Positions 23,612 through 32,976 of a stretch of 37,596 nucleotides of DNA are shown one piece after another. The DNA is taken from positions 1-37,596 of the forward strand of contig PNOM01000021.1 of assembly GCA_013824835.1 (NCBI GenBank), written 5' to 3'. Numbering within the stretch: position 1 is the first letter of the stretch; the number at the start of each line of letters is the position of its first letter. Both the position numbers and the translations under genes were made by a program. Origin of the DNA: Syntrophus sp. (in: bacteria). Lineage in GTDB: Bacteria; Desulfobacterota; Syntrophorhabdia; Syntrophorhabdales; Syntrophorhabdaceae. The notes under the pieces were generated by a model. It did not search any database. It saw only the letters and a list, made by a program, of their open reading frames with translations, and was not told where the DNA came from.

Positions 23612-24040
23612 ATGAGTAAATTGTTTTATGCAGTTATTGCCGGACTATTTTTATTCAGTTCCACAGCCTTTGCTCAAGGACTTAAGGTGACAGATTCTAA
23701 GGGAGAATATGTTACCAAGTTTGTCACTGCTGAAAATATAAAGGGGGTGGAAGTCAGGCTGTCAAAAGAACTGATTCGAAATGACTGTAATTCACGCACC
23801 ATGTCCCTGACTCATGTCTTGGTTTCAGGGGATGGTGATGGATGGCATGATAAATACTTTTTTGATGCACACATGACGCAGACAAAAATGCACTGTCCTT
23901 TGGATAAACCGGTAAATGAGACGATCTATTCCAAACCGGTTTTTATTAAATCTTTTGCAAACGAAAATGTGAATAACAAAGTCGTTGTTTCATTTGTTAT
24001 CCCTAATGGATTTAAGCTGGAAGTAGTTGCGGTTAAGTAA
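23612..24040 (+). CDS. Exported protein of unknown function (142 aa)
   Basis: MSKLFYAVIAGLFLFSSTAF is a signal peptide with cleavage near FAQG. The mature 120 residues look beta-rich (LKVTDSKGEYVTKFVTAEN, KVVVSFVIPNGFKLEVVAVK) and contain two cysteines (NDCNSR, MHCPLD) that could form one disulfide. The ribosome site AGGAGG is strong. It is the last gene of the exported-protein run. No family recognised. Confidence 0.6.
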   Translation: MSKLFYAVIAGLFLFSSTAFAQGLKVTDSKGEYVTKFVTAENIKGVEVRLSKELIRNDCNSRTMSLTHVLVSGDGDGWHDKYFFDAHMTQTKMHCPLDKPVNETIYSKPVFIKSFANENVNNKVVVSFVIPNGFKLEVVAVK

Positions 24041-24319
24041 TCCAGTTGCAGGCGGTTGCATGTTTACCGCTAATTTTACAGTAGTGGAACCATGAGACAG
24101 GTTGGGTTCACGAAAGACCCGACCCTCCTTGCATACATGCGTCGATTGCTTCGGCGGCACCGGGCCTTATAAATCAGGTCATCCTAAAAAGGGATGGGTT
24201 CTTCTTGTTTATTGATACAGCATTCTTTCCCATTGACAGAGAAACCCCACCTATCATATATTCACCTCATTGCAGCACGCATTATAATCGGCATTTTCAG
24301 CAACAGGAGATAATTTTCT

Positions 24320-25066
24320 ATGGGCTATGCTTTTTCAATGTGGAAAAACACGCGCATGATCGTTCTGGTCGCTGTATGCGCGGCTATTTATGCGGCGGCC
24401 CTCATTGCCTTTAAGACCGCTATACCCCTTATCCCGGGAATCACGGAGGTCCGTGTGGCCGGTGTCTTCCTTGTTGTCTTCGGTTTTCTCTTCGGCCCGG
24501 CAGGGGCATGGGGGCTTGCCTTCGGCAACCTTATGGGGGATCTCTTTGGCGGCACCTTCGGCCCGGCATCGCTGGCAGGGTTCCTTGGCAATTTCATCCA
24601 GGGATACCTCATATACACCCTCTGGACAAACCTCATACCTTTCGCGGAAAAAACCTATGAATGGAAGGCCAAAAGCTGGCGAAGTTGGGTACGGTATGTG
24701 ATCATTACCTGTATATCAAGCGCCGCGGCCGGAATTATCATCGGTGTGGCCGTAGATGCCCTCGGCATTGTGCCATTCACGGTACTCTCTAAGATAATCA
24801 CCCTCAATAATTCTATCGGCGGAATGTTGGGCGTAATCCTCCTCATCGCAGTATACGATATTACACGGGGTCAGCTTGGCCTTCTCTGGACTGATGTAAT
24901 GGATGCGGAAGTTCCTGTAAGGCGTATGAGAGGTCCTTTGGGGGCTTGGATCGTAACTGCGGGGGTGGTCCTCGGTCTTTCATGCAGTCTCATCCCGGGC
25001 CTTCCCGTGGGCGTCACCAGTTGGATGTCAGCGGGGATCATCATTCTCGGAAGCCTCCTCCTTTAA
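24320..25066 (+). CDS. ECF transporter substrate-binding (S) subunit, QueT-like
   Basis: A 248-residue inner-membrane protein with about six to seven hydrophobic helices. It has features of S components: an N-terminal VAVCAAIYAAALI segment, a conserved loop PGITEVRVAGVFLVVFGFLF, GPAGAWGLAFGNLMGDLFGG and a later NNSIGGMLGV. The loop and the GNLMGDLFGG pattern resemble QueT-type S subunits, but the substrate cannot be set. The adjoining A and T genes make this a dedicated (group I) ECF system. The start is the ATG at 24320 after AGGAGA; a second ATG at 24338 is possible. No recognisable riboswitch lies in the 279 bases upstream, although a GGTTGGGT/ACCCGACC hairpin is present at 24100-24124. 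Confidence 0.8.
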   Translation: MGYAFSMWKNTRMIVLVAVCAAIYAAALIAFKTAIPLIPGITEVRVAGVFLVVFGFLFGPAGAWGLAFGNLMGDLFGGTFGPASLAGFLGNFIQGYLIYTLWTNLIPFAEKTYEWKAKSWRSWVRYVIITCISSAAAGIIIGVAVDALGIVPFTVLSKIITLNNSIGGMLGVILLIAVYDITRGQLGLLWTDVMDAEVPVRRMRGPLGAWIVTAGVVLGLSCSLIPGLPVGVTSWMSAGIIILGSLLL

Positions 25067-25073
25067 TCCACCT

Positions 25074-26751
25074 ATGGCTGCTTCTGTCTCTATCGAGTCT
25101 CTCTCCTTTGCATACCGTAATACAGGTGTCCGGGTCCTCAAGGATCTCTCTGCCTACATAGAGGAAGGCACCTTTGTGGCCCTCATGGGACACAGCAATG
25201 CAGGCAAATCGACCCTCTGCTGCGCCATGAACGGCCTTGTACCGAGATTTTTCCGGGGGAACTACAAAGGCAGGGTGATGGTAGAGGGGAAAGAGGTGGC
25301 GCAAAGCGGGATCGTCGAGCTCTCAAAATTGGTGGGCCTTGTGCTCCAGGATTTTGAGGCCCAGCTCTTTTCTACGGATGTGGAGCGTGAAATCGCCTTT
25401 GGCCCTGAGAATCAGAGGCTATCCAGGGAGGTGATCAGAGAAAGGATAGACCGATACCTTTCCTTTGTCGGTCTTGAAAAAGTCCGCCACCGCGATTCAT
25501 CTACTCTCTCCGGGGGGGCAGAAACAACGCCTTGCCATTGGATCTGTCCTTGCCATGGAGCCCCGTGTTCTTGTTATGGATGAGCCTGTCACAGACCTTG
25601 ACCCCAAAGGAAGGCGGGCAATCCTTTCTATCTCTGATCGGCTGAGAGACCGGAAAGGGACACTAATTGTTGTTGATAACGAATATGAAAATATCATAAA
25701 GGCGGATTGTATCTGGCTTATGAAAGAAGGGGAGATTATTGCCCAGGATTCAGGCGCATCAATCCTCTCCAATGCCCCTCTCCTTGAATCATGTGGTGTT
25801 ATGGTGCCGCCTACGGTCGCTCTCTTCCATGCCATGGGCTGGCCGGGCAGTCCCTTTACTTTTGAAGATGCGAAATTCCTCATAAAGGAGGGGGGTCTCG
25901 CATCCTGCCGGGAAAAGAACGGCTTCGAAGAGTGTTATTCCCTGCGAAAAGAGAATCCCCTGCTGGAGGCGCGGGACCTGTCTTTTGAATACCCTGGAAG
26001 TTCAGTACCATCCCTGCGCAATATCAATCTTACTATCCATGAGGGGGAGTTTGTGGCCATCCTCGGAGAGAACGGTTCCGGAAAGACAACCCTCGCGAAG
26101 CACTTAAATGGCCTCCTCGCCCCTGTCTCCGGTGAGATACTTGTAGAAAACAGACTGACGAGGGCCTACAGGAAGCCCGACCTTGCCCGACAGGTGGGGT
26201 ATGTTTTTCAGAATCCTGACCATCAGATCTTTGCCCCCTCAGTGCGGGAAGAAGTGGGGTTTGGTCTCAAGATCAGGGGAGAGAAGCCGGGAATTATTGA
26301 AGAGAATGTAAGCCGCGCCCTGGTTGCCACAGGACTTGAAGGGTATGAAGATAAATCGCCTTTTCTCCTTGCCAGAGGGGAACGGGAGCGGGTGGCAGTG
26401 GCCTCAGTCCTTGCTGTAAAGCCTCGTGTCATTGTCCTCGACGAGCCGACCACGGGCCTTGACTATGCCCTTCAACTGGAGACCATGAGAATGCTTAAGG
26501 GTCTCAATGAAGAGGGTCATACCATCATCATTATCACCCATGCCATGTGGATTGCCGAATCCTTTGCCACACGGACTATTGTAATGGGTCACGGCGAGAT
26601 TATCACTGATGGGCCTACCCGCAGGGTCTTTGCCGATGAGAGGAGGCTTTCCGAGACATCACTCGCTCCTTCCGCACTGGTTCGCCTGAGCAACTGGCTT
26701 GGAACCGCGTCTCTCACCGTGGAAGGCATGGTAAAGGAGCTTCAGCCATGA
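25074..26751 (+). pseudogene. ECF transporter fused ATPase (A1-A2), one-base frameshift
   Basis: Two ABC ATPase domains in one gene should power the ECF transporter. Domain 1 has Walker A GHSNAGKST, QDFEAQLFST and, after the break, LVMDEPVTDLDPKGR. Domain 2 has Walker A GENGSGKTT, QNPDHQIFAP, an unusual signature LLARGERER and VIVLDEPTTGLD. Frame 1 runs from the ATG at 25074 and breaks inside the first signature motif. Seven G (25512-25518) give TLSGGAETT, whereas six would give the expected TLSGGQKQRLAIG; the second frame continues to 26751. With six G the product would be about 558 residues. Everything else looks intact, so this may be a sequencing error, a phase-variable tract or a recent mutation. 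The start is seven bases after the S-subunit stop, and the end overlaps the T gene (ATGA). Confidence 0.85.
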
Positions 26752-27542
26752 ATGTCTCTCTCTTCCAGGACCATGATTCATGGCTACATCGTTTAGACCC
26801 GAGAACAAAAATGATCGGCGTCATCATGCTCTTCGCTATTATTCTGTCCTTTAATCATCCCCTGTTTATGGCGGGAATAAGCCTGGGCATACTGGCAGTC
26901 GCGTTTTCTGCCCGCTCCCTTTCCGCCCTGTGGAAGCTCCGGTATATCCTTATGCTGCTTGTAGTATTCAGTTCACTCCTCTGGCCTTTTTTTTTAGACG
27001 GGCCTACCATCATATGGTCCTGGCAATTCCTCAAGGTAAGCCAGGAATCCCTTTTATTCGGCATTGCCATGGGCTTGAGACTTGCGGCCTTTGTAATGGC
27101 AAGCCTGCTTTTACTCGCAACCACGAGGAATGAGGAGATGACAAACGGTCTTATCAAGATGAAACTTCCCTATCCTGTGGCTTTTGCCCTGTCTACAGCG
27201 CTCCGTCTTGTGCCTACCTTTGCAGGCGCAGGGGCGACCATTGTGCAGGCCCAGGTCTCGCGGGGGCTTGACCTCGAATCAAAGAACATTTTCAGCCGCT
27301 TCGGCACACTGATTCCTCTCGCAGTGCCCATGTTTATCTCGGCCATCCGATATACAAACCTCCTCGCCATGGCCCTTGAATCACGAGGTTTTACCCCTGA
27401 TTCCCCCCGGACCCTCTACTATGAGCCGACCATGAGCGTGCGCGACTGGGCAACCCTCGCAGTCCTCACCTTGATCCTTGCAGTCTCCCTTTATCTGAGG
27501 CTTGCCCTGGGCGTGGGCGTCATCATGCCGGGGAGGATGTAA
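26748..27542 (+). CDS. ECF transporter transmembrane (T) subunit
   Basis: A 264-residue inner-membrane protein that couples the ATPases to the S subunit. It begins with HRLDPRTKMIGVIMLFAII, the usual EcfT start. Hydrophobic helices follow (about 25-65, 82-125 and 228-255). The two cytoplasmic coupling motifs with a Ser-Arg-Gly or Glu-Ser-Arg-Gly core are present (QAQVSRGLD and MALESRGFTP). The start overlaps the ATPase stop, so translation is coupled. It ends the S-A-T operon and is followed by repeats. Confidence 0.9.
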   Translation: MNVSLFQDHDSWLHRLDPRTKMIGVIMLFAIILSFNHPLFMAGISLGILAVAFSARSLSALWKLRYILMLLVVFSSLLWPFFLDGPTIIWSWQFLKVSQESLLFGIAMGLRLAAFVMASLLLLATTRNEEMTNGLIKMKLPYPVAFALSTALRLVPTFAGAGATIVQAQVSRGLDLESKNIFSRFGTLIPLAVPMFISAIRYTNLLAMALESRGFTPDSPRTLYYEPTMSVRDWATLAVLTLILAVSLYLRLALGVGVIMPGRM

Positions 27543-27620
27543 AGGGGTTTGCGTTTTCAAATCAGTTTCTTGCCGGTTCAGTTAAAAGAAAAGCGTTACT
27601 TCTCTTATCTTCCGGTCGGC

Positions 27621-27751
27621 CAACGGCTTGGAGGGGAGCGCTCATCTGCGGCGCCCTGCTGCGCTGCCGACCTTCGGCGTATGCATATACGCCTGCGGTC
27701 AGGCAATGCTCGCAGTCCATCCCCACCTAAGCGCTCCCCTCCAAGCCGTTG
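27621..27751. repeat. Palindrome-centred dispersed repeat, copy B
   Basis: Perfect 22-base complementary arms (27621-27642 and 27730-27751, beginning CAACGGCTTGGAGGG) enclose a core with the inner palindrome GCGTATGCATATACGC. The core resembles that of copy C in the same orientation (CATCT-CG-CGCCCTGCT-CGCT ... ATGCTC-CAG), while the arms are unrelated to those of copies A and C. Confidence 0.65.
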
Positions 27752-27760
27752 TCCACCGAC

Positions 27761-27791
27761 ACCGGTGATCATATACGGTATGATCACCGGT
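27761..27791. promoter_or_regulatory. Perfect 12-base inverted repeat before the parB remnant
   Basis: ACCGGTGATCAT (27761-27772) and ATGATCACCGGT (27780-27791) flank a seven-base loop. No T-run follows on either strand, so it is more likely an operator or centromere-like site left from the parB region than a terminator. Confidence 0.4.
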
Positions 27792-27843
27792 AAAATAAGG
27801 AATTACCGTATACGTTTTGTGGGGGAACATCACCGGGAAAATC

Positions 27844-28590
27844 ATGGCAACAAAAAAAGAAAGGCGCTGCAACCGAAGGTATGGGTAATGCTGAAGGGGG
27901 CGCAGAGTTTCAATATATCCCTCTGAAAAACATTCTGGTGCGGCGGCAGGTCCGTTCATCTATTAATACGGAAAGCGACTCCTTTAAGGCGCTCATGAAG
28001 TCCATTATCCCATAGATCAGGCCCAGGGGATATTGTCCTATTTTCAGGCAAAACATCCGGTGAAGGGGCATGATGCTGAGAGCCTTACCACAGAATTGGT
28101 TAGATATGATCTGAGAAAAGAAGACGTAATAGGGGCGGTGGTAGACAATGTGTCTACCATTATTGATATTTCTGGAAAATCAACAAAAACACTATTCCGC
28201 ATGCTCCCCCTCTTATTGAATCCAGTCAATGTTCAATCCGCAATCATCGATGGCTCTATACCTTTGTCACGAGGCTTCCTACCTCACGTTCTATGTTCGG
28301 GGTTCAAGGTTCAACGTTGAACATAGAACATTGAACATAGAACCGCCCTTGAATAGACCTTCAGAAACTCTACAATGAACTCAAGGCCGTGTGTGTTCTT
28401 ATAGAACAGTCGAGGCAGGCACCACAAGGGTAAAAGGGCTGATACGCCAGTCGCTGGATCTGCCGTAGCTTTCGGATGATAAGCGCAGCAAGGGGCTTTC
28501 TCGCGTGCTGATCTCTTTGAAACAACATTCACATCGTACAAAAACGCTGTGTGAACTGCGGGGAAAACCCTTTGAAAAAGCCATAAAGTA
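27844..28590 (+). pseudogene. Decayed ParB-like partition protein gene
   Basis: Fragments of one ParB-family protein lie in order. The first, about 27871-28016, reads EFQYIPLKNILVRRQVRSSI and ends ALMKSII, the usual ParB N-terminus. The second, from about 28009, reads IDQAQGILSYFQAKHPVKG and STIIDISGKSTKTLF with SIPLSRGFL, the central DNA-binding part. A third weak piece, LQKLYNELKAVCVLIEQSRQ, lies at about 28355-28428. The junction near 28012 fuses 'KSII' to 'PIDQ' out of frame, so the stretch that holds the CTP-binding GERR and ENxQR motifs has been deleted. An early frameshift separates the ATG at 27844 from the first fragment, and a palindromic repeat splits the third piece. No product is expected. 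Confidence 0.65.
28289..28343. repeat. GAACATAGAA-type palindromic repeat
   Basis: TTCTATGTTC, a GTTCAACGTTGAAC palindrome (28309-28322) and two GAACATAGAA units follow one another. The block interrupts the parB remnant. Similar A/T-rich GTTCAA/TTGAAC repeats are common between genes of related bacteria. The stretch 28591-28804 after the remnant shows no gene. Confidence 0.5.
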
Positions 28591-28804
28591 AGTGTAATAT
28601 TATTGGAATGTTAGGGGATGGAAAAACCATGAATAAAAAACATTTGTTTTATTCTCTCAAGGATATCCAGAACGAGCTATTTCTACAGCGTCTTTCTCGA
28701 ATGTTTTATTTTAAAGGTATGGCGGCAATCTCGTAATTTTCCCTTTTTTGTCAATTGTAAGAAATAAACTGTTCGTTGTTCCCGACCGGCTATGCCGCCA
28801 ATAA

Positions 28805-31342
28805 CTACCACCGGTAGCGCATCCCCAGCGATCCTCCATGCTCTGTATGGTCCCCTGATATGATGGCATCATAGGTAAGGAAAAGACTCAGGTTCTTCTT
28901 TGTGACACAGGTCAGTCCAAAACCCAGGCCTATCGAGTCCCTGTTGGGCTTGTCCCCCTGCGCGGTGAAGGTGGATGCGGGAGCTCCTGCAAAGGCGGAA
29001 TTGATCATGTAGTCATCGTTCGAGAACTCATGGAGCCACTTTGCCCTCACTTCCGGGGTAAGGGTACCGGCATCTATTGCAAAGTCCTTTCTCACTTTTA
29101 CCCCCAGAGAGCTTAAAAAAGATGAGGTATGATTTCTGTCGACAGCAAGGTTTAATGCCCCTGCATCCCTCTCCGTATAGCTGTTCTGAGTAAGATATCC
29201 TGCCTGGAAGGAGGCCATGGGGATTATGGTTATGGTGTTCATCTTAAAGGCATATCCTGCCTCCGTATATGCCGCTACGGTCTGTCCCCCATAGTCTGCA
29301 TTCGCTGTAGCCATGATGTTCCCGAAGGATATATCCCGTGAGGTATAGTAGCGGTTATGGCCGTAGGAGAGGATACCGTTCACATACCAGGGTCCGTTTA
29401 AATAGGCCCCGTAGAGGGAACCTTGATAGCTTGATACGGTCCCGTTATCGGAAAGGTCCTTCATATTGACCCGTGTATAGGAGTACCCGACAGATGCACC
29501 GAGAAGGAAGGTATTGCTTATCTTCCTGTCGAAACCCACGATTATGCCTCCTGTATTGTAATCATATCTCGATGATACATCATTGCCCCTTCTCTCTCCC
29601 AGGTTTCCGTATCCCCGTGTCCAGAAACCCCACGTAGAAGGTTTCCCGCTCATACTATCCAGGGCAAGGAGGGTATTGCCCAAATCGCTTGCCACATCGT
29701 TCCTGGAGGCGAACATGGTCCTTCCTGTATTGGTAAGGGTGGGGCCGCCTGTGAGAAATCCCCCCATCCTGCCTGTAAGATTGCCCATATACTGGTTAAA
29801 AGAAGAGAAGGTTGCTCCAGGAAGGGTGGTATGGGAAAAACCGCCCATTTGGTTGTAGGCGTTTCTGGCCCCCTGTGCGGAAAGACCAAGGAGGTTATTG
29901 ATGACGTTGATCATATCCCCTGTTGCTGTCGGCGTAATCCGGTTCAATGCAGAGGCCACAGATTCCTGGTTGGAGTTGGCGGCAACACCGGGAAAGGGGG
30001 TCGAGTTCCTCACAAGGGTAAGAAAGACATTATTCACATCGTAATTCAGGGAAGGGGTCAGGAAGGCGAGGTTACTCGTCACGCTTGCAAAGGTACCCGT
30101 AACGTTCCCGGCTGAGAGAATCGTATAGGCGGTCCTCGCCAGATAGGTCCCCGATGAATCTGCAAGGACCGATACAGTGCCCCCATTCAAGGTTGCCGTG
30201 CCGGAGATGTTGAGATTACCCGACTGGCCTGATGCATTGACGTTTACCTGGTAGACAGCGCCTGCGCTGTGGGTGTAATTGCCTGTAATCTGCATGGTCC
30301 CGATGGAGCGGTTACCCGGGGCTATTGTGCCGTTGTTGGCTACATCACCAATGATGGTACCAATGCCCATCAACGTGCCGGAGTTAGTGAAGGGGATGGA
30401 GTTGAAGAAGAAACCATTGTTGACAAGAGTGCCGCCCGTGTTGTTCATGAAGGTACCGTAGTTGTAGAACCAACTGCCATTCTGATTAGTGATGGCACCA
30501 TTGTTGGTGATCATCCCTAAGAGGTTATCAATGGTTCCGCCGGTCTGATTAGTGATGACACCATTGTTGGTGATGGTTCCGTAGTAGTTTATAATGTCGC
30601 CGGAGTTTGTGATAATTCCGCCTGTATGATTGGTGATAATTCCGCCGGTAAAGTTGTAGAACCGACCGCCAGTCTGATTGGTGATGGCACCATAGCTTGT
30701 GATGGCACCGGAGTTAAAGATGGTTCCGCCGGAATTATATATGGTTCCACCGGTCTGATTAGTGATGGTTCCATCGTTGCCGATAATTCCGTCATTTTGA
30801 TTAGTGATGGCACCATTATTGGTGATGGTTCCGCTGGCAAAGTTGTAGATCCCGTTAGCATTCTGATTTGTGATGGCACCATTGTTGGTAATGTCGCCAG
30901 AGTTTGTGATAATTCCGTCATTTTGATTAGTGATGGCACCATTATTGATGATGGTTCCGCCGGTAAGGTTGAAGACCCAGCCGTCATTCTGATTGGCGAT
31001 GGTACCATTGTTAGTAAGGGTCCCATAGTAGTTTATAATGTCGCCGGCATTTGTGATAACTCCGCTTGTCTGATTGGTGATGGTCCCGAAGAAGTTATCG
31101 ATAGTTCCGCCGGTCTGATTAGTGATAGTTCCGGAAGTGGCAAAAAAGCCACTGTTGCTGGCGGTACCACCGTTTTTAACAGTAAGTTGCTCACCGTCTT
31201 TCAGTGTGCCAATATCGATGGTTAGGTCACTCACCGGGGGGGCTGTATAATCTTTTGCCATCACAACATATGGTATAAGGAGAAATGCAGCAATGATTGT
31301 TCCAAAAACCCCTATAATGGCAACTATTATCTTATCATTCAT
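28805..31342 (-). CDS. Autotransporter with NG/NQTGG-repeat passenger (845 aa)
   Basis: A type Va secreted protein. A signal-like helix (residues about 4-28) is followed by a passenger (about 50-310) made almost only of short repeats of the type GTITNQTGG, GAITNQNDG and ITNNG, which should form a beta-helix. A stalk follows (about 315-460: GTIAPGNRSIGTMQITGNYT and LARTAYTILSAGNVTGTF). The C-terminal 275 residues are an autotransporter beta-barrel (STWGFWTRGYGNLG, YDYNTGGIIVGFDRKI, ending LGMRYRW with the final aromatic). No protease or adhesin motif is visible in the passenger. The start ATG at 31342 follows AAAGGTATGT. Adhesion or aggregation is the usual role of such repeat passengers, but it is inferred here. 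Confidence 0.9.
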   Translation of the reverse strand: MNDKIIVAIIGVFGTIIAAFLLIPYVVMAKDYTAPPVSDLTIDIGTLKDGEQLTVKNGGTASNSGFFATSGTITNQTGGTIDNFFGTITNQTSGVITNAGDIINYYGTLTNNGTIANQNDGWVFNLTGGTIINNGAITNQNDGIITNSGDITNNGAITNQNANGIYNFASGTITNNGAITNQNDGIIGNDGTITNQTGGTIYNSGGTIFNSGAITSYGAITNQTGGRFYNFTGGIITNHTGGIITNSGDIINYYGTITNNGVITNQTGGTIDNLLGMITNNGAITNQNGSWFYNYGTFMNNTGGTLVNNGFFFNSIPFTNSGTLMGIGTIIGDVANNGTIAPGNRSIGTMQITGNYTHSAGAVYQVNVNASGQSGNLNISGTATLNGGTVSVLADSSGTYLARTAYTILSAGNVTGTFASVTSNLAFLTPSLNYDVNNVFLTLVRNSTPFPGVAANSNQESVASALNRITPTATGDMINVINNLLGLSAQGARNAYNQMGGFSHTTLPGATFSSFNQYMGNLTGRMGGFLTGGPTLTNTGRTMFASRNDVASDLGNTLLALDSMSGKPSTWGFWTRGYGNLGERRGNDVSSRYDYNTGGIIVGFDRKISNTFLLGASVGYSYTRVNMKDLSDNGTVSSYQGSLYGAYLNGPWYVNGILSYGHNRYYTSRDISFGNIMATANADYGGQTVAAYTEAGYAFKMNTITIIPMASFQAGYLTQNSYTERDAGALNLAVDRNHTSSFLSSLGVKVRKDFAIDAGTLTPEVRAKWLHEFSNDDYMINSAFAGAPASTFTAQGDKPNRDSIGLGFGLTCVTKKNLSLFLTYDAIISGDHTEHGGSLGMRYRW

Positions 31343-32242
31343 ACATACCTTTTTTGATTTTTTGTACCCATATATCGATTGTCCTCCTATTCTTACCGAT
31401 TTTCAAGTCAAAAAAATGGCCGGAAACTATTATCGAATACTAACAGAAAGAAATTGCTTTCTGCTGAAAATAAAAACCATGCTTTCAGGGAGGGTTAATA
31501 CTCATTAGTACTCCGGGCACCCTGCGGATAAAACATTAGTTTTTCCCTCAACATTTATGTGCCATGTAAGTACTTGATATCAAGCACTTTTCACAATCAG
31601 TATTTGACATGGTTTTACCCTCACCAAAACTTGTCTTTTCAATTAATACAAGCATCGAGATGTACGTGTGGCTCTTTTAAAAGCCCCTTTCTGCGATAGG
31701 GTTATTTCCGCAGCAAGTGTGGATTGCCACTTGATATGCTGTATGAGGTCAAAAATAGGCAAACATTGACTATAGGAAGCTGTACGTAACAAATTCTGCT
31801 TTTTCTTGCGATGTTGGTGAGTTACATCCTATTTTCCTCATAGCCATTTTTCATTCGCTGTGGTCATGCTCTTCCTCTATAATAAACAAAGCTCGTACCT
31901 TTCTCAAGCCATTTTTGGCCTTTGTTACCGGAGAATCAAAACCAGATTCTGATATATTATTACACCGGCAATTAAACATATTAAGAATCGTCATGCCGGA
32001 CTCGATCCGGCATCCAGTATTTTTGCTGGATGTTGCTTCGCAATTGAACCGTGCCGGCTTCCGCCGGAATGACAGGAATTGCACTGTTTTATTGCCGGGT
32101 TAATAAAGTTCCGGGATCAGCAGTCATAGGCTTCCGAATTTCGGCTGGCCCATGAGGGAGCAATCAACCTTAACAAAGACCCATGCAAGGCGTATATAAA
32201 TACCCATAAAGCGGGATTAAGCCATATACTATCGACTATCGA
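31343..32242. other. Intergenic region without a gene
   Basis: No convincing gene on either strand. Visible signals are a 22-base palindrome with one mismatch at 31568-31589 (AAGTACTTGAT/ATCAAGCACTT), a MITE-like unit at 31964-32100, and short A/T-rich stretches. Promoters for the autotransporter could lie near its right edge, but no clear -35/-10 pair was found. Confidence 0.5.
31964..32100. repeat. MITE-like repeat with imperfect terminal inverted repeats
   Basis: The ends ACCGGCAATTAAACA (31964-31978) and TGTTTTATTGCCGGGT (32085-32100) are near-complementary. Inside is the widespread bacterial 'GTCATGCCGG...GATCCGGCATCCAG' and 'GCCGGAATGAC' palindromic sequence (about 31992-32073). It has no coding capacity. 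Confidence 0.5.
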
Positions 32243-32956
32243 CTAACGACTGCCTTTAAACATAAGGTCCTTCATAAGCCGGAGGGCTTCGCGATTTTTG
32301 GGGTCAATGAGGGCTGCCTTTATTGCAGCCTCCAGGGCCTTCCGTGTATCGCCGTTTTTGAGGAGCGCTGCGGCAAGACCGAGATAGGCGCTTGTACTGT
32401 TAGGGGAAACCTTGATGGCTTCGTTATATTCCTTTATTGCTTCCATCACATCGCCTGAGTTAAGGATGATGGTGCCAAGATTAATAAGGGCCTTGGTAAG
32501 GTCATCTTTGGCACGCTGAGATTTCGGGTCCAGTTCAAAGGCTTCTTTGAGATAGTCTATGGCGGAGTTGAACTGTCCTTTATCCCATTCACGGCTGGAT
32601 GCATTGAAAAGGGCATCAAGGAGGAGATCAAAGGCCTGTTTTTTTACCTCTTCCGGTGAGAGCCTGTATGCAGTCCTGAGCGCTGGAATTGCCTTGCTGT
32701 AGTCGCCCAGATTCAGGTATGTCCTGCCCAGATAGAGATAAGCATTTGCAAAATCAGGGTTCTCTTTCGTTGCTTTTTCAAAGTGCTCTGCTGCATCATT
32801 GTGTTTACCCTGATTAAAGAACGCCATCCCGGACTCGAATTCCGACTGCGATTCGGCTTTGAATCCCATGCCCCCACAGGAGGCCAGAATAAAGGCAAGG
32901 CAGATTAGGAGGAGCATGACCCTGATTGCCTTATGATAATTCACTCTATTAATCAT
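32243..32956 (-). CDS. TPR lipoprotein (237 aa)
   Basis: The signal MLLLICLAFILASCGG has lipobox LASC, so the mature protein begins at about Cys27 and should be attached to a membrane, probably facing the periplasm. The rest is a chain of about five tetratricopeptide repeats (AEHFEKATKENPDFANAYLY, KAIPALRTAYRLSPEEV, AIDYLKEAFELDPKS, AIKEYNEAIKVSPNSTSAYL, ALEAAIKAALIDPKN). It likely serves as a protein-protein scaffold. GAGGTGAAAT precedes the ATG. It follows the acyl-CoA synthetase by 20 bases and is co-transcribed with it, without an obvious functional link. Confidence 0.88.
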   Translation of the reverse strand: MINRVNYHKAIRVMLLLICLAFILASCGGMGFKAESQSEFESGMAFFNQGKHNDAAEHFEKATKENPDFANAYLYLGRTYLNLGDYSKAIPALRTAYRLSPEEVKKQAFDLLLDALFNASSREWDKGQFNSAIDYLKEAFELDPKSQRAKDDLTKALINLGTIILNSGDVMEAIKEYNEAIKVSPNSTSAYLGLAAALLKNGDTRKALEAAIKAALIDPKNREALRLMKDLMFKGSR

Positions 32957-32976
32957 ATTTCACCTCAGCTTATCGA

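Noticed and set aside
24041-24319. Possible vitamin or queuosine riboswitch upstream of the ECF transporter.
   Set aside because: One 8-base hairpin (24100-24124) is present, but no TPP, cobalamin, FMN or preQ1 motif could be recognised.
28629-28736. A 35-codon frame starting MNKKHLFYSLKDIQNELFLQ with a fair ribosome site.
   Set aside because: It is short, follows a decayed gene, ends without context and resembles nothing known; chance is as likely as coding.
30400-31130. Possible CRISPR-like repeat array.
   Set aside because: The repeats are in-frame codons of the autotransporter passenger with variable short spacing; there are no spacers or cas genes.
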